Below, piece after piece: positions 1 to 8,133 of a DNA stretch of 64,000 nucleotides. The stretch is from the NCBI GenBank assembly GCA_910575775.1, contig CAJTEY010000006.1:92075-156074 (forward strand), written 5' to 3'. The translations under genes and the position numbers were made by a program. A model generated the notes under the pieces. That model was not told the origin of the DNA. It did no database searches and was given only the letters and a program-made list of their open reading frames with translations. Position 1 is the stretch's first letter; each line of letters begins with the position of its first letter. The DNA comes from Lachnospiraceae bacterium (GTDB lineage Bacteria > Bacillota > Clostridia > Lachnospirales > Lachnospiraceae).

Positions 1-1
1 T

Positions 2-352
2 GAGGTTCTGTATGAAGTGTTAAAGATATGGAAATTTAGAGATTTACAATATGTTGCAACAATAAATGACGGACGTTATACTATCATAGAAGAGCGGATT
101 GGGAAATATAAGATGGATATATTGAAATCTTTTGGGGAAAAGGCATATAGCAACGTTAGTGCAGCGTATGGACAGGAAAAGATTTTAAAAGTGGCAAATA
201 GTAATATGTATGGAAGAGTGTTTTGGTATTTTGCCAATATATTTTATCATCAGAAAGTGCCATATGCGGGTATATTTGATGTTGAAGAGCAAATGAGAAG
301 AGAACTGAAAACGGCGAAGAAATATTGTAAATTTTGCGAGATGGTTAAGTAG
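2..352 (+). CDS. 3' part of an unrecognised protein, cut by the window edge
   Basis: The frame is open from base 2 to a TAG at 350-352, so the true start probably lies before the window. A GTG at 17 exists, but the reading frame continues upstream of it and no ribosome site precedes it. The visible 116 residues are rich in aromatic and basic residues and end in a Cys-x-x-Cys. I recognise no family. The gene is AT-rich, runs in the same direction as the next two genes and is separated from the second by only 17 bases, so it is probably the first visible gene of the same cargo operon of the integrative element that ends near 4 kb. Confidence 0.5.
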   Translation, partial: EVLYEVLKIWKFRDLQYVATINDGRYTIIEERIGKYKMDILKSFGEKAYSNVSAAYGQEKILKVANSNMYGRVFWYFANIFYHQKVPYAGIFDVEEQMRRELKTAKKYCKFCEMVK

Positions 353-369
353 AGTGGGGAGAGCGTATA

Positions 370-1257
370 ATGAACATAAGAAAATTTAAGGAAATAGTAA
401 GCACATGGGATGAACATAAGGAAGATTTTCGCTTATTTAGATTTTTGAGTGAAAATTGTTATGAACTGTTTAAGAAGGACATAGACTTAGATGTTGCAGA
501 CGATATATTGATGGCTTTAAATGATACTCCAGAGTATATAAGCCAATTGAGACAAAACTTAGAAAGACTGGATTTACAAATAGTAATAAATGTACATAGC
601 ATGATGGGGTGGACCCTAGATGATTCAATACGAAGTAAAAAGATTATATTAGATTATGATAATATGAACGTTTATTATGACAGTAAATTATCAGACGTTT
701 TTGAGAAGTTGAAGTTATTGGATGATGATATAGAATTTTGCTATGGTATTTTATATCTGGTTAAACAGATTGATACTTCATATACATATATGTACTCACA
801 TTTTGTGAAAAGGATTCTTTCTGGTGTGAAAGAGTTTGAACTGGATAAATGTTTAGAATTGATAAATCCAGATATCAAAAAGGTATTTGTTGCAATGTGG
901 TTTGATGATTCAATGAAAAAGGCAAGGGAAAATATTAATGAGGCAATTAAGTCTTGCGGTTACGAGCCAATGTTGATAGATATGAAAGAGCATAATAATC
1001 AGATTGTGCCAGAAATTTTTAAAGAAATAGATGATAGTGAATTTGTTATTGTTGATTTGACAGGACATAGGGGAGGTGTCTATTATGAGGCGGGATATGC
1101 GATGGCAAAGGGAAAAACAGTGATTTTAAGTTGCAGGAATGACGAAGATACACATTTTGATGTGGCGCAGATTAATACAATTTATTGGCAGAACGAAAAA
1201 GATTTGTTTGAGAGATTGACTAGACGAATAAAGGCTACAGTAGGAGAAAATATATGA
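370..1257 (+). CDS. Nucleoside 2-deoxyribosyltransferase/TIR-like domain protein
   Basis: A 295-residue protein. Residues 1-165 look helical and are unrecognised. From about residue 170 there is a Rossmann-like domain with VFVAMWF as first strand, IVDLTG at 227-232 and a YYEAGYA segment whose Glu240 sits where the nucleoside deoxyribosyltransferase/TIR-like superfamily has its catalytic glutamate, followed by GKTVIL. Such domains cleave N-glycosidic bonds of nucleotides or NAD, and several act in phage-defence systems; activity here is inferred only. The stop overlaps the next start by ATGA, so the two proteins are probably made together. The AT-rich composition and proximity to int suggest element cargo. 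It could also be a nucleotide-salvage enzyme, but the unrelated N-terminal half argues against that. Confidence 0.6.
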   Translation: MNIRKFKEIVSTWDEHKEDFRLFRFLSENCYELFKKDIDLDVADDILMALNDTPEYISQLRQNLERLDLQIVINVHSMMGWTLDDSIRSKKIILDYDNMNVYYDSKLSDVFEKLKLLDDDIEFCYGILYLVKQIDTSYTYMYSHFVKRILSGVKEFELDKCLELINPDIKKVFVAMWFDDSMKKARENINEAIKSCGYEPMLIDMKEHNNQIVPEIFKEIDDSEFVIVDLTGHRGGVYYEAGYAMAKGKTVILSCRNDEDTHFDVAQINTIYWQNEKDLFERLTRRIKATVGENI

Positions 1258-2072
1258 GTCGAAGAAATATATTTGAAATTCTTAGTGAAAAAGTAAGTAT
1301 TAGTTCCCAAATCAATAAAATTGAAGGTCTATTATCGGACGCATATGTCGGGAGTAATACGCTTGAGGATATTGTGGATATGGAATGTATGCGGGAATGG
1401 AAAGCAAGAGGCAGATATACGAGCTGTGAAGAAATTAGGGAGCGACTTCAAATTACATATGCGCATATAAGCAGAAGGTTATCAGAAGAACAAATATTGT
1501 TTTACTTGGAATATGTATCAAATATTATTTGGCTATGCAATGAAAAATATTTGGACGGAAGTGAAGATTATAATGATGAGTATCTATACTTGCAAGAGAA
1601 TGTTATAAGGCTTTTAGACGATTTGGGATATGAGAAAAAAGTTTTTGAAGACGAAGAGAAAGTAATATTAGTTGAGAAAAATGCAGCAATGACAGCAGTT
1701 GCAGAGGTTGTTGACCCCAATACGGCATATGCAGTGATAGAATACAATCATCATCTCTTAAAAGGAGATATAGCAGAAAAGCAAAGGATATTGAAATTAT
1801 TGGCGGATAAATTTGAGCCATTGAGAGGGGAGTTGAAAAGAGTAAATAAGGAATTAGAGAGTAATACAGGGTATTTGCTTAATAAAATGAATATCAGACA
1901 TAATAACATGGAAGGCAAAAATGCAATTGAATATGTTAAAAATCTTTCCGATGAAGAACTAGAAGAATGGTACGATGAGACATATCAAATGTTATTACTT
2001 TGTTTTTTGGAATATGAGAACATTGAGAGAAATAAGAAAATTAATAAGTTAAAGGGAGTAATAGAAAAATAG
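1254..2072 (+). CDS. Unrecognised helical partner protein
   Basis: A 272-residue protein starting inside the previous stop (ATGA overlap), a strong sign of translational coupling. The sequence is charged and apparently mostly helical, with Leu/Glu/Lys-rich stretches, and has no membrane segment, signal peptide or catalytic motif that I recognise. An intrinsic terminator follows 16 bases after the stop, so this is the last gene of the cargo operon. Its tight coupling to a glycosidase-like effector makes a regulator, sensor or antitoxin role possible, but that is inference only. Confidence 0.5.
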   Translation: MSRRNIFEILSEKVSISSQINKIEGLLSDAYVGSNTLEDIVDMECMREWKARGRYTSCEEIRERLQITYAHISRRLSEEQILFYLEYVSNIIWLCNEKYLDGSEDYNDEYLYLQENVIRLLDDLGYEKKVFEDEEKVILVEKNAAMTAVAEVVDPNTAYAVIEYNHHLLKGDIAEKQRILKLLADKFEPLRGELKRVNKELESNTGYLLNKMNIRHNNMEGKNAIEYVKNLSDEELEEWYDETYQMLLLCFLEYENIERNKKINKLKGVIEK

Positions 2073-2087
2073 TAAAATGTGTGGTAC

Positions 2088-2119
2088 AAAAAGGACTTCT
2101 CATAAACGAGGTTCTTTTT
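2088..2119 (+). terminator. Intrinsic terminator of the cargo operon
   Basis: Stem AAAAAGGACTTC (2088-2099) pairs with GAGGTTCTTTTT (2108-2119) through two G-T wobbles around an 8-base loop and ends in a T run. It sits right after the stop at 2072. Confidence 0.75.
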
Positions 2120-2354
2120 CTTTGAGCATATTCAAAAAATCGTGAAAAAGATGGACGAAATAAGTTGCATATTTATTGAAATACAAAAAATCATCATGTA
2201 TCATGAAAAATAGATAGTGTAATTCTGTCTGACGGTAAAACAACAACTGCTGGTTATACAGAAACAGCGGTTGACATAATAATTTTATATTACGCAGGAG
2301 GAAGTCTCTATTTTCTGTATTAGAGCAAATTTTCTGACAGGAGGATTTGCAGCT

Positions 2355-2570
2355 ATGATAGTAGGAAAAGACATTCCTTTGCCTTGGTGGGAGAAGTACA
2401 CACTCACGATAGAAGAGGCATCCCTGTATTTTGGTATCGGGGAAAAGACCCTCAGGCGGTTCGTAAAGGAGCATCCGAATGAGGAGTTCATTATTTATAA
2501 CGGGACAAAGGTTCAGATCAAGAGGAAGGTGTTTGAAAAGTTTATTGATGAAAAAGTAACTGTTATGTAA
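2355..2570 (+). CDS. xis: Excisionase, Tn916 Xis type
   Basis: A 71-residue basic protein with a winged-helix/MerR-like fold: LTIEEASLYFGIGEKTLRR gives the recognition region and the tail is rich in lysine. Length and position match the small excisionases of Tn916-type elements, which bind near the element ends and direct the integrase to excision. It precedes int by 111 bases. AGGAGG at 2340-2345 is a strong ribosome site, 9 bases before the ATG. A strong hairpin with a T run lies between xis and int, so the two may not be expressed in a fixed ratio. Confidence 0.85.
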   Translation: MIVGKDIPLPWWEKYTLTIEEASLYFGIGEKTLRRFVKEHPNEEFIIYNGTKVQIKRKVFEKFIDEKVTVM

Positions 2571-2610
2571 GTTCGGTCTGCGGGTGGCAGACAAACTTTG
2601 ACCTAGATTA

Positions 2611-2659
2611 TGAGTCCCGTTCATGGTATATTATAGCTATACCATATCGGGGCTCTTTT
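2611..2659 (+). terminator. Hairpin with T run between xis and int
   Basis: Two stacked helices: GAGTCCCG (2612-2619) with CGGGGCTC (2648-2655), and ATGGTATA (2623-2630) with TATACCAT (2638-2645), followed by TTTT. This fits an intrinsic terminator or attenuator limiting read-through from xis into int. Confidence 0.7.
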
Positions 2660-2681
2660 CAGTTAAGAAAGGAGTGGCATT

Positions 2682-3878
2682 ATGAGCACAAAAAGACGGG
2701 ATAGCAAAAACCGTATTTTGCAGAATGGAGAGAGCCAGAGAAAAGACGGAAGGTATATGTACAAGTACATTGACAATGCGGGAAATACGAGATACCTGTA
2801 CAGTTGGAGACTGGTAAGGACCGATACGACGCCACAGGGAGTAAAGGATGAAATGCCGCTTAGGGATAAGATCAAGATACTCCAAAGGGATCTGGATGCG
2901 GGTTTGATCTTATCGGGCGGTAATATGACGGTATTGGAACTTGTAAAGAAATATGTTGCACAAAAAACAGGAGTCAGGGAGAATACCCGTGTCGGCTATA
3001 ACTTTGTTATTAATATCCTTAAGAAAGAGGAGTTTGGAAATAAGAGAATTGATAAAGTGAAATTATCTGATGCGAGGCTGTGGCTGATCAAGCTGCAAAA
3101 AGACGGTCGTGGATATAGTACAATCCATACGGTGAGAGGTGTGGTAAGACCTGCATTTCAGATGGCCGTGGATGATGACCTGATTCGTAAAAATCCCTTC
3201 GAGTTCCAACTTGCTACCGTTGTAGTGAATGACTCCGTAACACGGGAAGCAATCACGAGAAAACAGGAAAGACAGTTCCTTGAGTTTATTAAAAACGACA
3301 GGCATTTTTGCAGGTACTACGAAGGGATCTACATCCTGTTCCATACAGGCCTGCGTATTTCGGAGTTTGTCGGTCTGACTGTTTCGGATATAGATATTGA
3401 AAATGGTATTATCAATGTAGATCATCAGTTGCAGCGTACTCGGAATATGCAGTATACTATCGTAGACACGAAGACCGACTGCGGGACAAGGCTTGTGCCG
3501 ATGACGGATGATGTGAAGGAGTGCTTTGCACAGATCTTGAAGAACCGTCCGAAACCGAAGATAGAACCGATGGTGGATGGAAAAACGGGGTTCCTGTATC
3601 TGGATAAGAACGGTATGCCGATGGTTGCCCTCCATTGGGAGAAGTATTTTCAGCATATCAGGGAAAAGTTTAACAGTATCTATAAGGTACAGCTTCCTGT
3701 GATCACGCCCCATGTGGCGCGCCATACGTTTTGTTCCAACATGGCGAAGTCGGGAATGAATCCGAAGACTTTACAGAAGATCATGGGGCATAGCGATATC
3801 GGGGTAACATTGAATGTGTATACGCATGTTGACTTTGAAGATGTGCAGGAAGAGATGAAAAAGGTATGTAACCGCTGA
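2682..3878 (+). CDS. int: Tyrosine recombinase, Tn916-type integrase
   Basis: A 398-residue integrase that cuts and rejoins the element ends. It has an N-terminal arm-binding domain (about 1-75), a core-binding domain (about 85-165) and a catalytic domain from about 190. Catalytic residues are visible: Arg225 in TGLRISE, His344 and Arg347 in HVARH, His370 in GHSD and the nucleophile Tyr380 in NVYTH. The protein is full length for the Tn916 family and appears intact. AAAGGAG lies at 2667-2673, 8 bases before the ATG. It follows xis and is the last gene of the element; the repeats just after its stop probably mark the element end. The rest of the element, including any conjugation genes, lies left of the window. 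Confidence 0.96.
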   Translation: MSTKRRDSKNRILQNGESQRKDGRYMYKYIDNAGNTRYLYSWRLVRTDTTPQGVKDEMPLRDKIKILQRDLDAGLILSGGNMTVLELVKKYVAQKTGVRENTRVGYNFVINILKKEEFGNKRIDKVKLSDARLWLIKLQKDGRGYSTIHTVRGVVRPAFQMAVDDDLIRKNPFEFQLATVVVNDSVTREAITRKQERQFLEFIKNDRHFCRYYEGIYILFHTGLRISEFVGLTVSDIDIENGIINVDHQLQRTRNMQYTIVDTKTDCGTRLVPMTDDVKECFAQILKNRPKPKIEPMVDGKTGFLYLDKNGMPMVALHWEKYFQHIREKFNSIYKVQLPVITPHVARHTFCSNMAKSGMNPKTLQKIMGHSDIGVTLNVYTHVDFEDVQEEMKKVCNR

Positions 3879-4000
3879 GTTGTAAAAAGTTGTAAAGTTG
3901 AAAAAAGGGGCTCATTTTACCACCTTTTACAACTTTTTTACAACTTTTGAAACAGAAGATATGCGATTTTATGCCAAGATATACCGAAAAAATTGTAAAA
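3879..4000 (+). repeat. TTGTAAA repeats at the end of the integrative element
   Basis: The motif TTGTAAA occurs directly at 3880, 3890 and 3993 and inverted at about 3926-3932 and 3938-3944. The copies form an imperfect inverted repeat (3880-3897 against 3924-3948). The location next to int fits integrase arm-type binding sites or a terminal att region. The exact crossover point cannot be set without an empty site for comparison. Confidence 0.55.
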
Positions 4001-4073
4001 CTGCAAAAAATGGGAGAACCTGAAAAGCCCGTAAAATCAAGGAAAATCAGCATTTATAAGGAGCTTTAGAGTT

Positions 4074-4526
4074 ATGATAAAAGTACTTTTTATTTGCCAC
4101 GGCAATATCTGCAGAAGCACAATGGCCCAAAGCCTTCTCGCCCACATGGTCAAGGAACGCGGTCAATCAGCTTCTTTCCACATCGACTCCGCCGCCACCA
4201 GTCGCGAGGAGATCGGCAATCCGCCCCACTACGGCACGGTGAACAAACTGCGGCAGGAGGGCATCCCGTTAATTCCCCACCGGGCGCGCCAGATGACGAA
4301 ACAGGATTATAAAGAGTTTGATTATCTGATTGGTATGGATGATGCGAATGTCCGCAACATGGAGCGGATCGCGGGCGGTGACCCGGAGCATAAGATATAC
4401 AAGCTTCTGGAGTTTGCAGGGAGCGGCAGGGCGATAGCTGATCCCTGGTATACGGGAAATTTTGAGGCGACTTACCGGGATGTGTCTGAGGGCTGTGAGG
4501 CTTTTCTGGAATCGCTTCAGAGATGA
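4074..4526 (+). CDS. Low-molecular-weight protein-tyrosine phosphatase
   Basis: A 150-residue cytoplasmic phosphatase of the LMW-PTP family. The phosphate-binding loop C-x5-R is Cys8 to Arg14 (CHGNICRS), and the general-acid motif DPWYTG has its Asp at 123. Length is typical. AAGGAG lies 11 bases before the ATG. It is the first gene after the integrative element. In Firmicutes such enzymes often dephosphorylate BY-kinases or arginine-phosphorylated proteins; the BY-kinase at 25.9 kb is a possible but unproven partner. Confidence 0.93.
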   Translation: MIKVLFICHGNICRSTMAQSLLAHMVKERGQSASFHIDSAATSREEIGNPPHYGTVNKLRQEGIPLIPHRARQMTKQDYKEFDYLIGMDDANVRNMERIAGGDPEHKIYKLLEFAGSGRAIADPWYTGNFEATYRDVSEGCEAFLESLQR

Positions 4527-4583
4527 CTGACGATGAAAGATATCCATACATCATGGCATGAAGCGGTAAATTTATGTCACGAA

Positions 4584-4623
4584 CGGCGTCTTTTCCTTCT
4601 TTAGAAAATGGGGAAAGACGCCG
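4584..4623 (+). terminator. Stem-loop after the phosphatase gene
   Basis: CGGCGTCTTTTCC (4584-4596) pairs with GGGGAAAGACGCCG (4610-4623). The trailing sequence is AT-rich without a pure T run, so termination is likely but not certain. Confidence 0.6.
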
Positions 4624-4691
4624 ATATTTATTATATAAAATGCTTAAATAACCGAAGGTATCTATTCGTTATCAGATAAGGGGGATCGGAG

Positions 4692-5750
4692 ATGCAGATT
4701 AAGACGGGAAGCAATGAAAGTCAGATGATACAGACGAATCTCCAGACACAGGAGAAAGGGGCTGTGGAAGACGGATGCAAAGCGGCGAAGCAGCAGAAGA
4801 AAACGGTTATCTTTGCAGGAGATCTTTCACTGCATAAGGATCCCATCACCATTCGCAGGCGGGAGGCACAGAGACAGGCCATGAAGTTTGTGCAGAACGC
4901 CTGGGACACGGACCGTAAGACGGATCAGAGCATAGCGGAGTACGATGGGCTTGCAGAGGAGCAGAAAAAAGAGATTCTGGTGAATCGTGATAGAATTCTG
5001 GAATGCAGAGAAAGAAAGGAAAATCTGCGGGAAGGCTATGGCGTGGAGAAGGATTCTCAGGAGCAGAAGGATCTGGAGCTTCTGGAGCGCCGGCATTATC
5101 CCGGGAATCGTGAATTTGCAGATTTAGATTTTACGGAAGAAGAGCGTAAGAGACTGAAGGAATTAGAAGGCGGACCGTTGACAGAATATCAGCAGAAATG
5201 CCTCGAAATTGACGGCGAGGAACAGATATTTAGGATTCGTGCCGGCAAGGCGGAATCGGCTATTAAGTCGTATTACGGCGCGATCAGATCCATCAAGCGG
5301 GAACGTCTGAAACATCACGAGATGGAGGATGCCCAGAACAATGCCGAGAAGGTGATGGAGCAGGCCGGTAAAGATATTCAGGGCATGCTTATGGACGAGG
5401 CTAAGGATCACGTAGACGAGTCTTACGAGGAGACGCGCGAGGAGGAAGAGGAGAAGGCGGAAGAGAAGGAGGCCGAGGAGGAGAAGATTGAGCTTCGAAA
5501 GGAGCAGAAAGAACTGATGGAAGCCAGAATCGACGAGGCCCGAGAGGAGAGTCACGAGGCGGAAGAAGCGCAGAGGGCGCAGGAAAAGAATGCCAGGGAG
5601 GAAGCCGCTTTCCTGAAAGATATGTCCGAGGCCGGCATGAATGTAGCCGGGGCTGGCGATTCCGTGAAGGCTGAGATCAAGGATATTCTGCAAAAGCTGA
5701 AGCTGATTGAGGCAGACATCAAGGGTATTGAGGTAGACGAGGAAATTTAG
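4692..5750 (+). CDS. Long coiled-coil protein, unrecognised
   Basis: A 352-residue, highly charged cytoplasmic-looking protein. No signal peptide or membrane segment is visible. A conserved-looking N-terminal block (about residues 38-75) with IFAGDL precedes long heptad-like Glu/Lys/Arg stretches (about 95-125 and 215-300). GGGGGATCGGAG before the ATG is a good ribosome site. It is followed 39 bases later by a LytTR regulator on the same strand. I do not recognise the function; a scaffolding or structural role is only suggested by composition. Confidence 0.6.
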   Translation: MQIKTGSNESQMIQTNLQTQEKGAVEDGCKAAKQQKKTVIFAGDLSLHKDPITIRRREAQRQAMKFVQNAWDTDRKTDQSIAEYDGLAEEQKKEILVNRDRILECRERKENLREGYGVEKDSQEQKDLELLERRHYPGNREFADLDFTEEERKRLKELEGGPLTEYQQKCLEIDGEEQIFRIRAGKAESAIKSYYGAIRSIKRERLKHHEMEDAQNNAEKVMEQAGKDIQGMLMDEAKDHVDESYEETREEEEEKAEEKEAEEEKIELRKEQKELMEARIDEAREESHEAEEAQRAQEKNAREEAAFLKDMSEAGMNVAGAGDSVKAEIKDILQKLKLIEADIKGIEVDEEI

Positions 5751-5789
5751 CGGAAAGGACAGACGGCAAGAGAGGCATAAGAGAATAAG

Positions 5790-6485
5790 ATGAGAATTGC
5801 GATTTGCGATGAAGAGACGAGAGGGAGAGAAAGGATTCGAACCTTACTCGACAACGAGTTTTCAGGGGCGCAGACCAGTGAATTTGATTCAGGGACGAAG
5901 CTGATAGAGGCTGTGAAGGGAGGATACCAGCCGGATATCGTATTACTGGATATAGCGATGGAAGGGATGAATGGCATGGAGACGGCGAAGAAACTGCGGG
6001 CGTTGTCTGATGTCATTCTGATCTTTGTGACAGGGATAAAGGGGCAGGTGTTTCAGGCTTTCGATGTGGGAGCGTTTCATTATCTGATGAAGCCTGTGGA
6101 TCAGGAGAAACTGAAAAGTGTTCTGAACCGTGCGGTGAAAGAGGTGGAAAAGCGGGCAGGCACACCGAAGATTCTTCTCGTGAAGACTGCGGGCGGGCAT
6201 CGAAGGGTGCCGGTAGAGGACATTCTCTATGCGGAGAACAGCGGCAGAAAGGTGATCCTGCATACGAAGAAAGAGGAGATTGCGTATTACGAGCGGATGA
6301 ACCATTTGGAGGAGGTGCTCGGCGAAGCCTTTTTCCGATGCCACAGAGGGTATCTGGTGGCGCTCTCGGCAGTCAGCGGTTATGACAATACCAGTATTAC
6401 GCTGGTCAGTGGAGATAAGGTTTATCTGTCCAAGCAGAAGTATGCGGAATTTGCCAGACGCTGCAGTGAAAGTGTACAGAAATAA
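5790..6485 (+). CDS. LytTR-family response regulator
   Basis: A 231-residue regulator. Receiver domain 1-120: phosphoacceptor Asp54 in VLLDIA, Thr81 and Lys101 in LMKPVD. LytTR DNA-binding domain from about 132 with FFRCHRGYLV near 190-199. No histidine kinase is adjacent, so it is an orphan in this window. The ribosome site is weak. Its neighbours are two unrecognised proteins likely in the same transcript. LytTR regulators usually control cell-surface, bacteriocin or quorum functions by binding tandem upstream repeats; the target here is unknown. Confidence 0.92.
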   Translation: MRIAICDEETRGRERIRTLLDNEFSGAQTSEFDSGTKLIEAVKGGYQPDIVLLDIAMEGMNGMETAKKLRALSDVILIFVTGIKGQVFQAFDVGAFHYLMKPVDQEKLKSVLNRAVKEVEKRAGTPKILLVKTAGGHRRVPVEDILYAENSGRKVILHTKKEEIAYYERMNHLEEVLGEAFFRCHRGYLVALSAVSGYDNTSITLVSGDKVYLSKQKYAEFARRCSESVQK

Positions 6486-6598
6486 GGAAACCGTTTGATA
6501 CAATTGTGAGACGGTTCATGACAGGCAGGGTTAACGAAACATGGGTCGGGCCGATATATGAGATAGAACCAGAAAAATAGACATAGGGGGAAATCAAT

Positions 6599-7324
6599 AT
6601 GAGAGTTACCAGAAACTACGGAAATGGCATGGTAAATTACAAAAAGAACGAGAAAGGTTCATATTCGTCGCTCTTACAGAGTGCATTGAGCCGCAGCAAC
6701 GCAGGCCGTCGTGGCGGCAGACTGGCCAGTCTTCTGGGAAATACGAAGGACACTAACAGTGTGGGAAACAGAAATTTTATCACTTCTTCCCAGAAATCCC
6801 AGAAGTTTTATTATGACATGCAGTATCATGCCAAGCAGGTCGGTGAGTACGCGGATGCTTTAAAGAGCAAAAAAGAGGATTCCATTTACGATAAGGCAAG
6901 AGAGAGCGGCAGCACGGATCAGATCGTTTCGGATGTGAAGAGCTTTGTCAACCAGTATAACAACATGTTAAAAGATCTGGAGGAGTCGGGAACCAGGTCT
7001 GACAAGGTGTTTCTGACCCAGTTAAGCAGTATGTCCAACATGGCGGAACGGGATCTGGAGCTCACCGGCGTAATCAGAAAGGCGGACGGCACGCTCGTTG
7101 TGGATGAAAAAAAGCTGGCAGCGGCGGACGTGGATACGCTGGAAAAGGTGTGGGGTGGAAACGGATTTCCCTCGAAAGCAGCGGCGAAGGCAGGCTCTGT
7201 GGCGGCTACGGCAGAGCAGAATATAGAGGCGGAGAAGAGCAGCACTTACAGTCCTTTTGACAGGGCAAATCTCTATAGCAGCGGCAGAAGAAGCTCGGGC
7301 AGCTATTTTAATTATCGCAGATAG
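6599..7324 (+). CDS. Unrecognised protein with a flagellar-cap-like segment
   Basis: A 241-residue protein with GGGGG ribosome site 8 bases before ATG. The N-terminus is Ser/Gly/Asn/Arg-rich. The middle (about 115-205) reads like the C-terminal end of FliD-type flagellar caps: a SFVNQYNNMLKDL helix, then a short GVIRKADGTLVVDEKKL element and an acidic helix. The tail is Ser/Tyr/Arg-rich. No other flagellar gene is present in the window, so it may be an independent family that shares this fold or a remnant of one. The resemblance is from pattern reading only. Confidence 0.5.
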   Translation: MRVTRNYGNGMVNYKKNEKGSYSSLLQSALSRSNAGRRGGRLASLLGNTKDTNSVGNRNFITSSQKSQKFYYDMQYHAKQVGEYADALKSKKEDSIYDKARESGSTDQIVSDVKSFVNQYNNMLKDLEESGTRSDKVFLTQLSSMSNMAERDLELTGVIRKADGTLVVDEKKLAAADVDTLEKVWGGNGFPSKAAAKAGSVAATAEQNIEAEKSSTYSPFDRANLYSSGRRSSGSYFNYRR

Positions 7325-7391
7325 CGGACAGTAAGATCATTGTAAAAAGGCCTTGCAATGATTAAGGCATCCGGCGAAGACGGGTATCAGA

Positions 7392-8129
7392 ATGAAGCAT
7401 ATAAACTGGGTACAGCAGAACGAAGACTATCATGTCAAATACCATGTAATCAAGTGGAAATCTTCGCATTTCCACGAACCATACTCCAATCATGTGCTGC
7501 CTGGAACGAAGGTGAAGCAGGGTGGGGCATCAGCTCCCATGCCTGCGGCACAGACGCAGAAGGAGGGGGAAGGAATTGGATTTGATCTGGCGCAGCGCAG
7601 CACGGACGCAAGGCTGCGTCTTGGCTTCGGTCTGGAGAAGTCTCTGACTGCAAACATATCCGAAAGAGGAGACGGCCGTGACGGCGCAAGTATATCTGCG
7701 CGTGGAATGGCAGGACGGGAGCACGCGGGAGAGACTGCCCGGGCTGCGCTGCAGAGCATGGCTCTGGCTGAAACGCATGCCGCTGAAAATACGGTGACGG
7801 CAGCCGGTGTGGACGGGCCGGAAAAGGAAAGGCAGGAGCAGGAACAGGCGCAGAAGGAAAACACCACCGTTGCGCAGTCGGGACGGGGAAATATCCGCAA
7901 CCGTCTGAGGGAGAGCGCGGCGCGTCTGCGGGAAGCGTATCAGAGGCAGAAAGAAAAAGCGGCGAACATACCGCTTAAACAGATGAGGAAAGAAGCGGCA
8001 AAGAATAAAACAAAAGGAACCCGGCAGGCCGCAGACAGGGAGGCGATGCTCTCCATGCAGGCTGAAAATCATTATCTGCTGGATTCCTATGATGCCACAG
8101 GAAATTATAGTATGCTTGGAAAAAAGTAA
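7392..8129 (+). CDS. Unrecognised basic/disordered protein
   Basis: A 245-residue hydrophilic protein. The first 40 residues are aromatic-rich and may be folded. The middle (about 45-215) is low-complexity Ala/Glu/Gln/Arg, with a basic helical stretch at 165-215. The end (about 225-245) is aromatic again and ends in two lysines. No signal peptide or membrane segment is seen. The start is uncertain because the upstream ribosome site is poor. It ends 4 bases before the convergent reductase gene, with no terminator visible between them. Function unknown. Confidence 0.5.
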   Translation: MKHINWVQQNEDYHVKYHVIKWKSSHFHEPYSNHVLPGTKVKQGGASAPMPAAQTQKEGEGIGFDLAQRSTDARLRLGFGLEKSLTANISERGDGRDGASISARGMAGREHAGETARAALQSMALAETHAAENTVTAAGVDGPEKERQEQEQAQKENTTVAQSGRGNIRNRLRESAARLREAYQRQKEKAANIPLKQMRKEAAKNKTKGTRQAADREAMLSMQAENHYLLDSYDATGNYSMLGKK

Positions 8130-8133
8130 ACGC

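Noticed and set aside
5400..5620. GAG/AAG-rich repetitive stretch
   Set aside because: Explained by Glu/Lys coiled-coil codons; no exact repeat unit.
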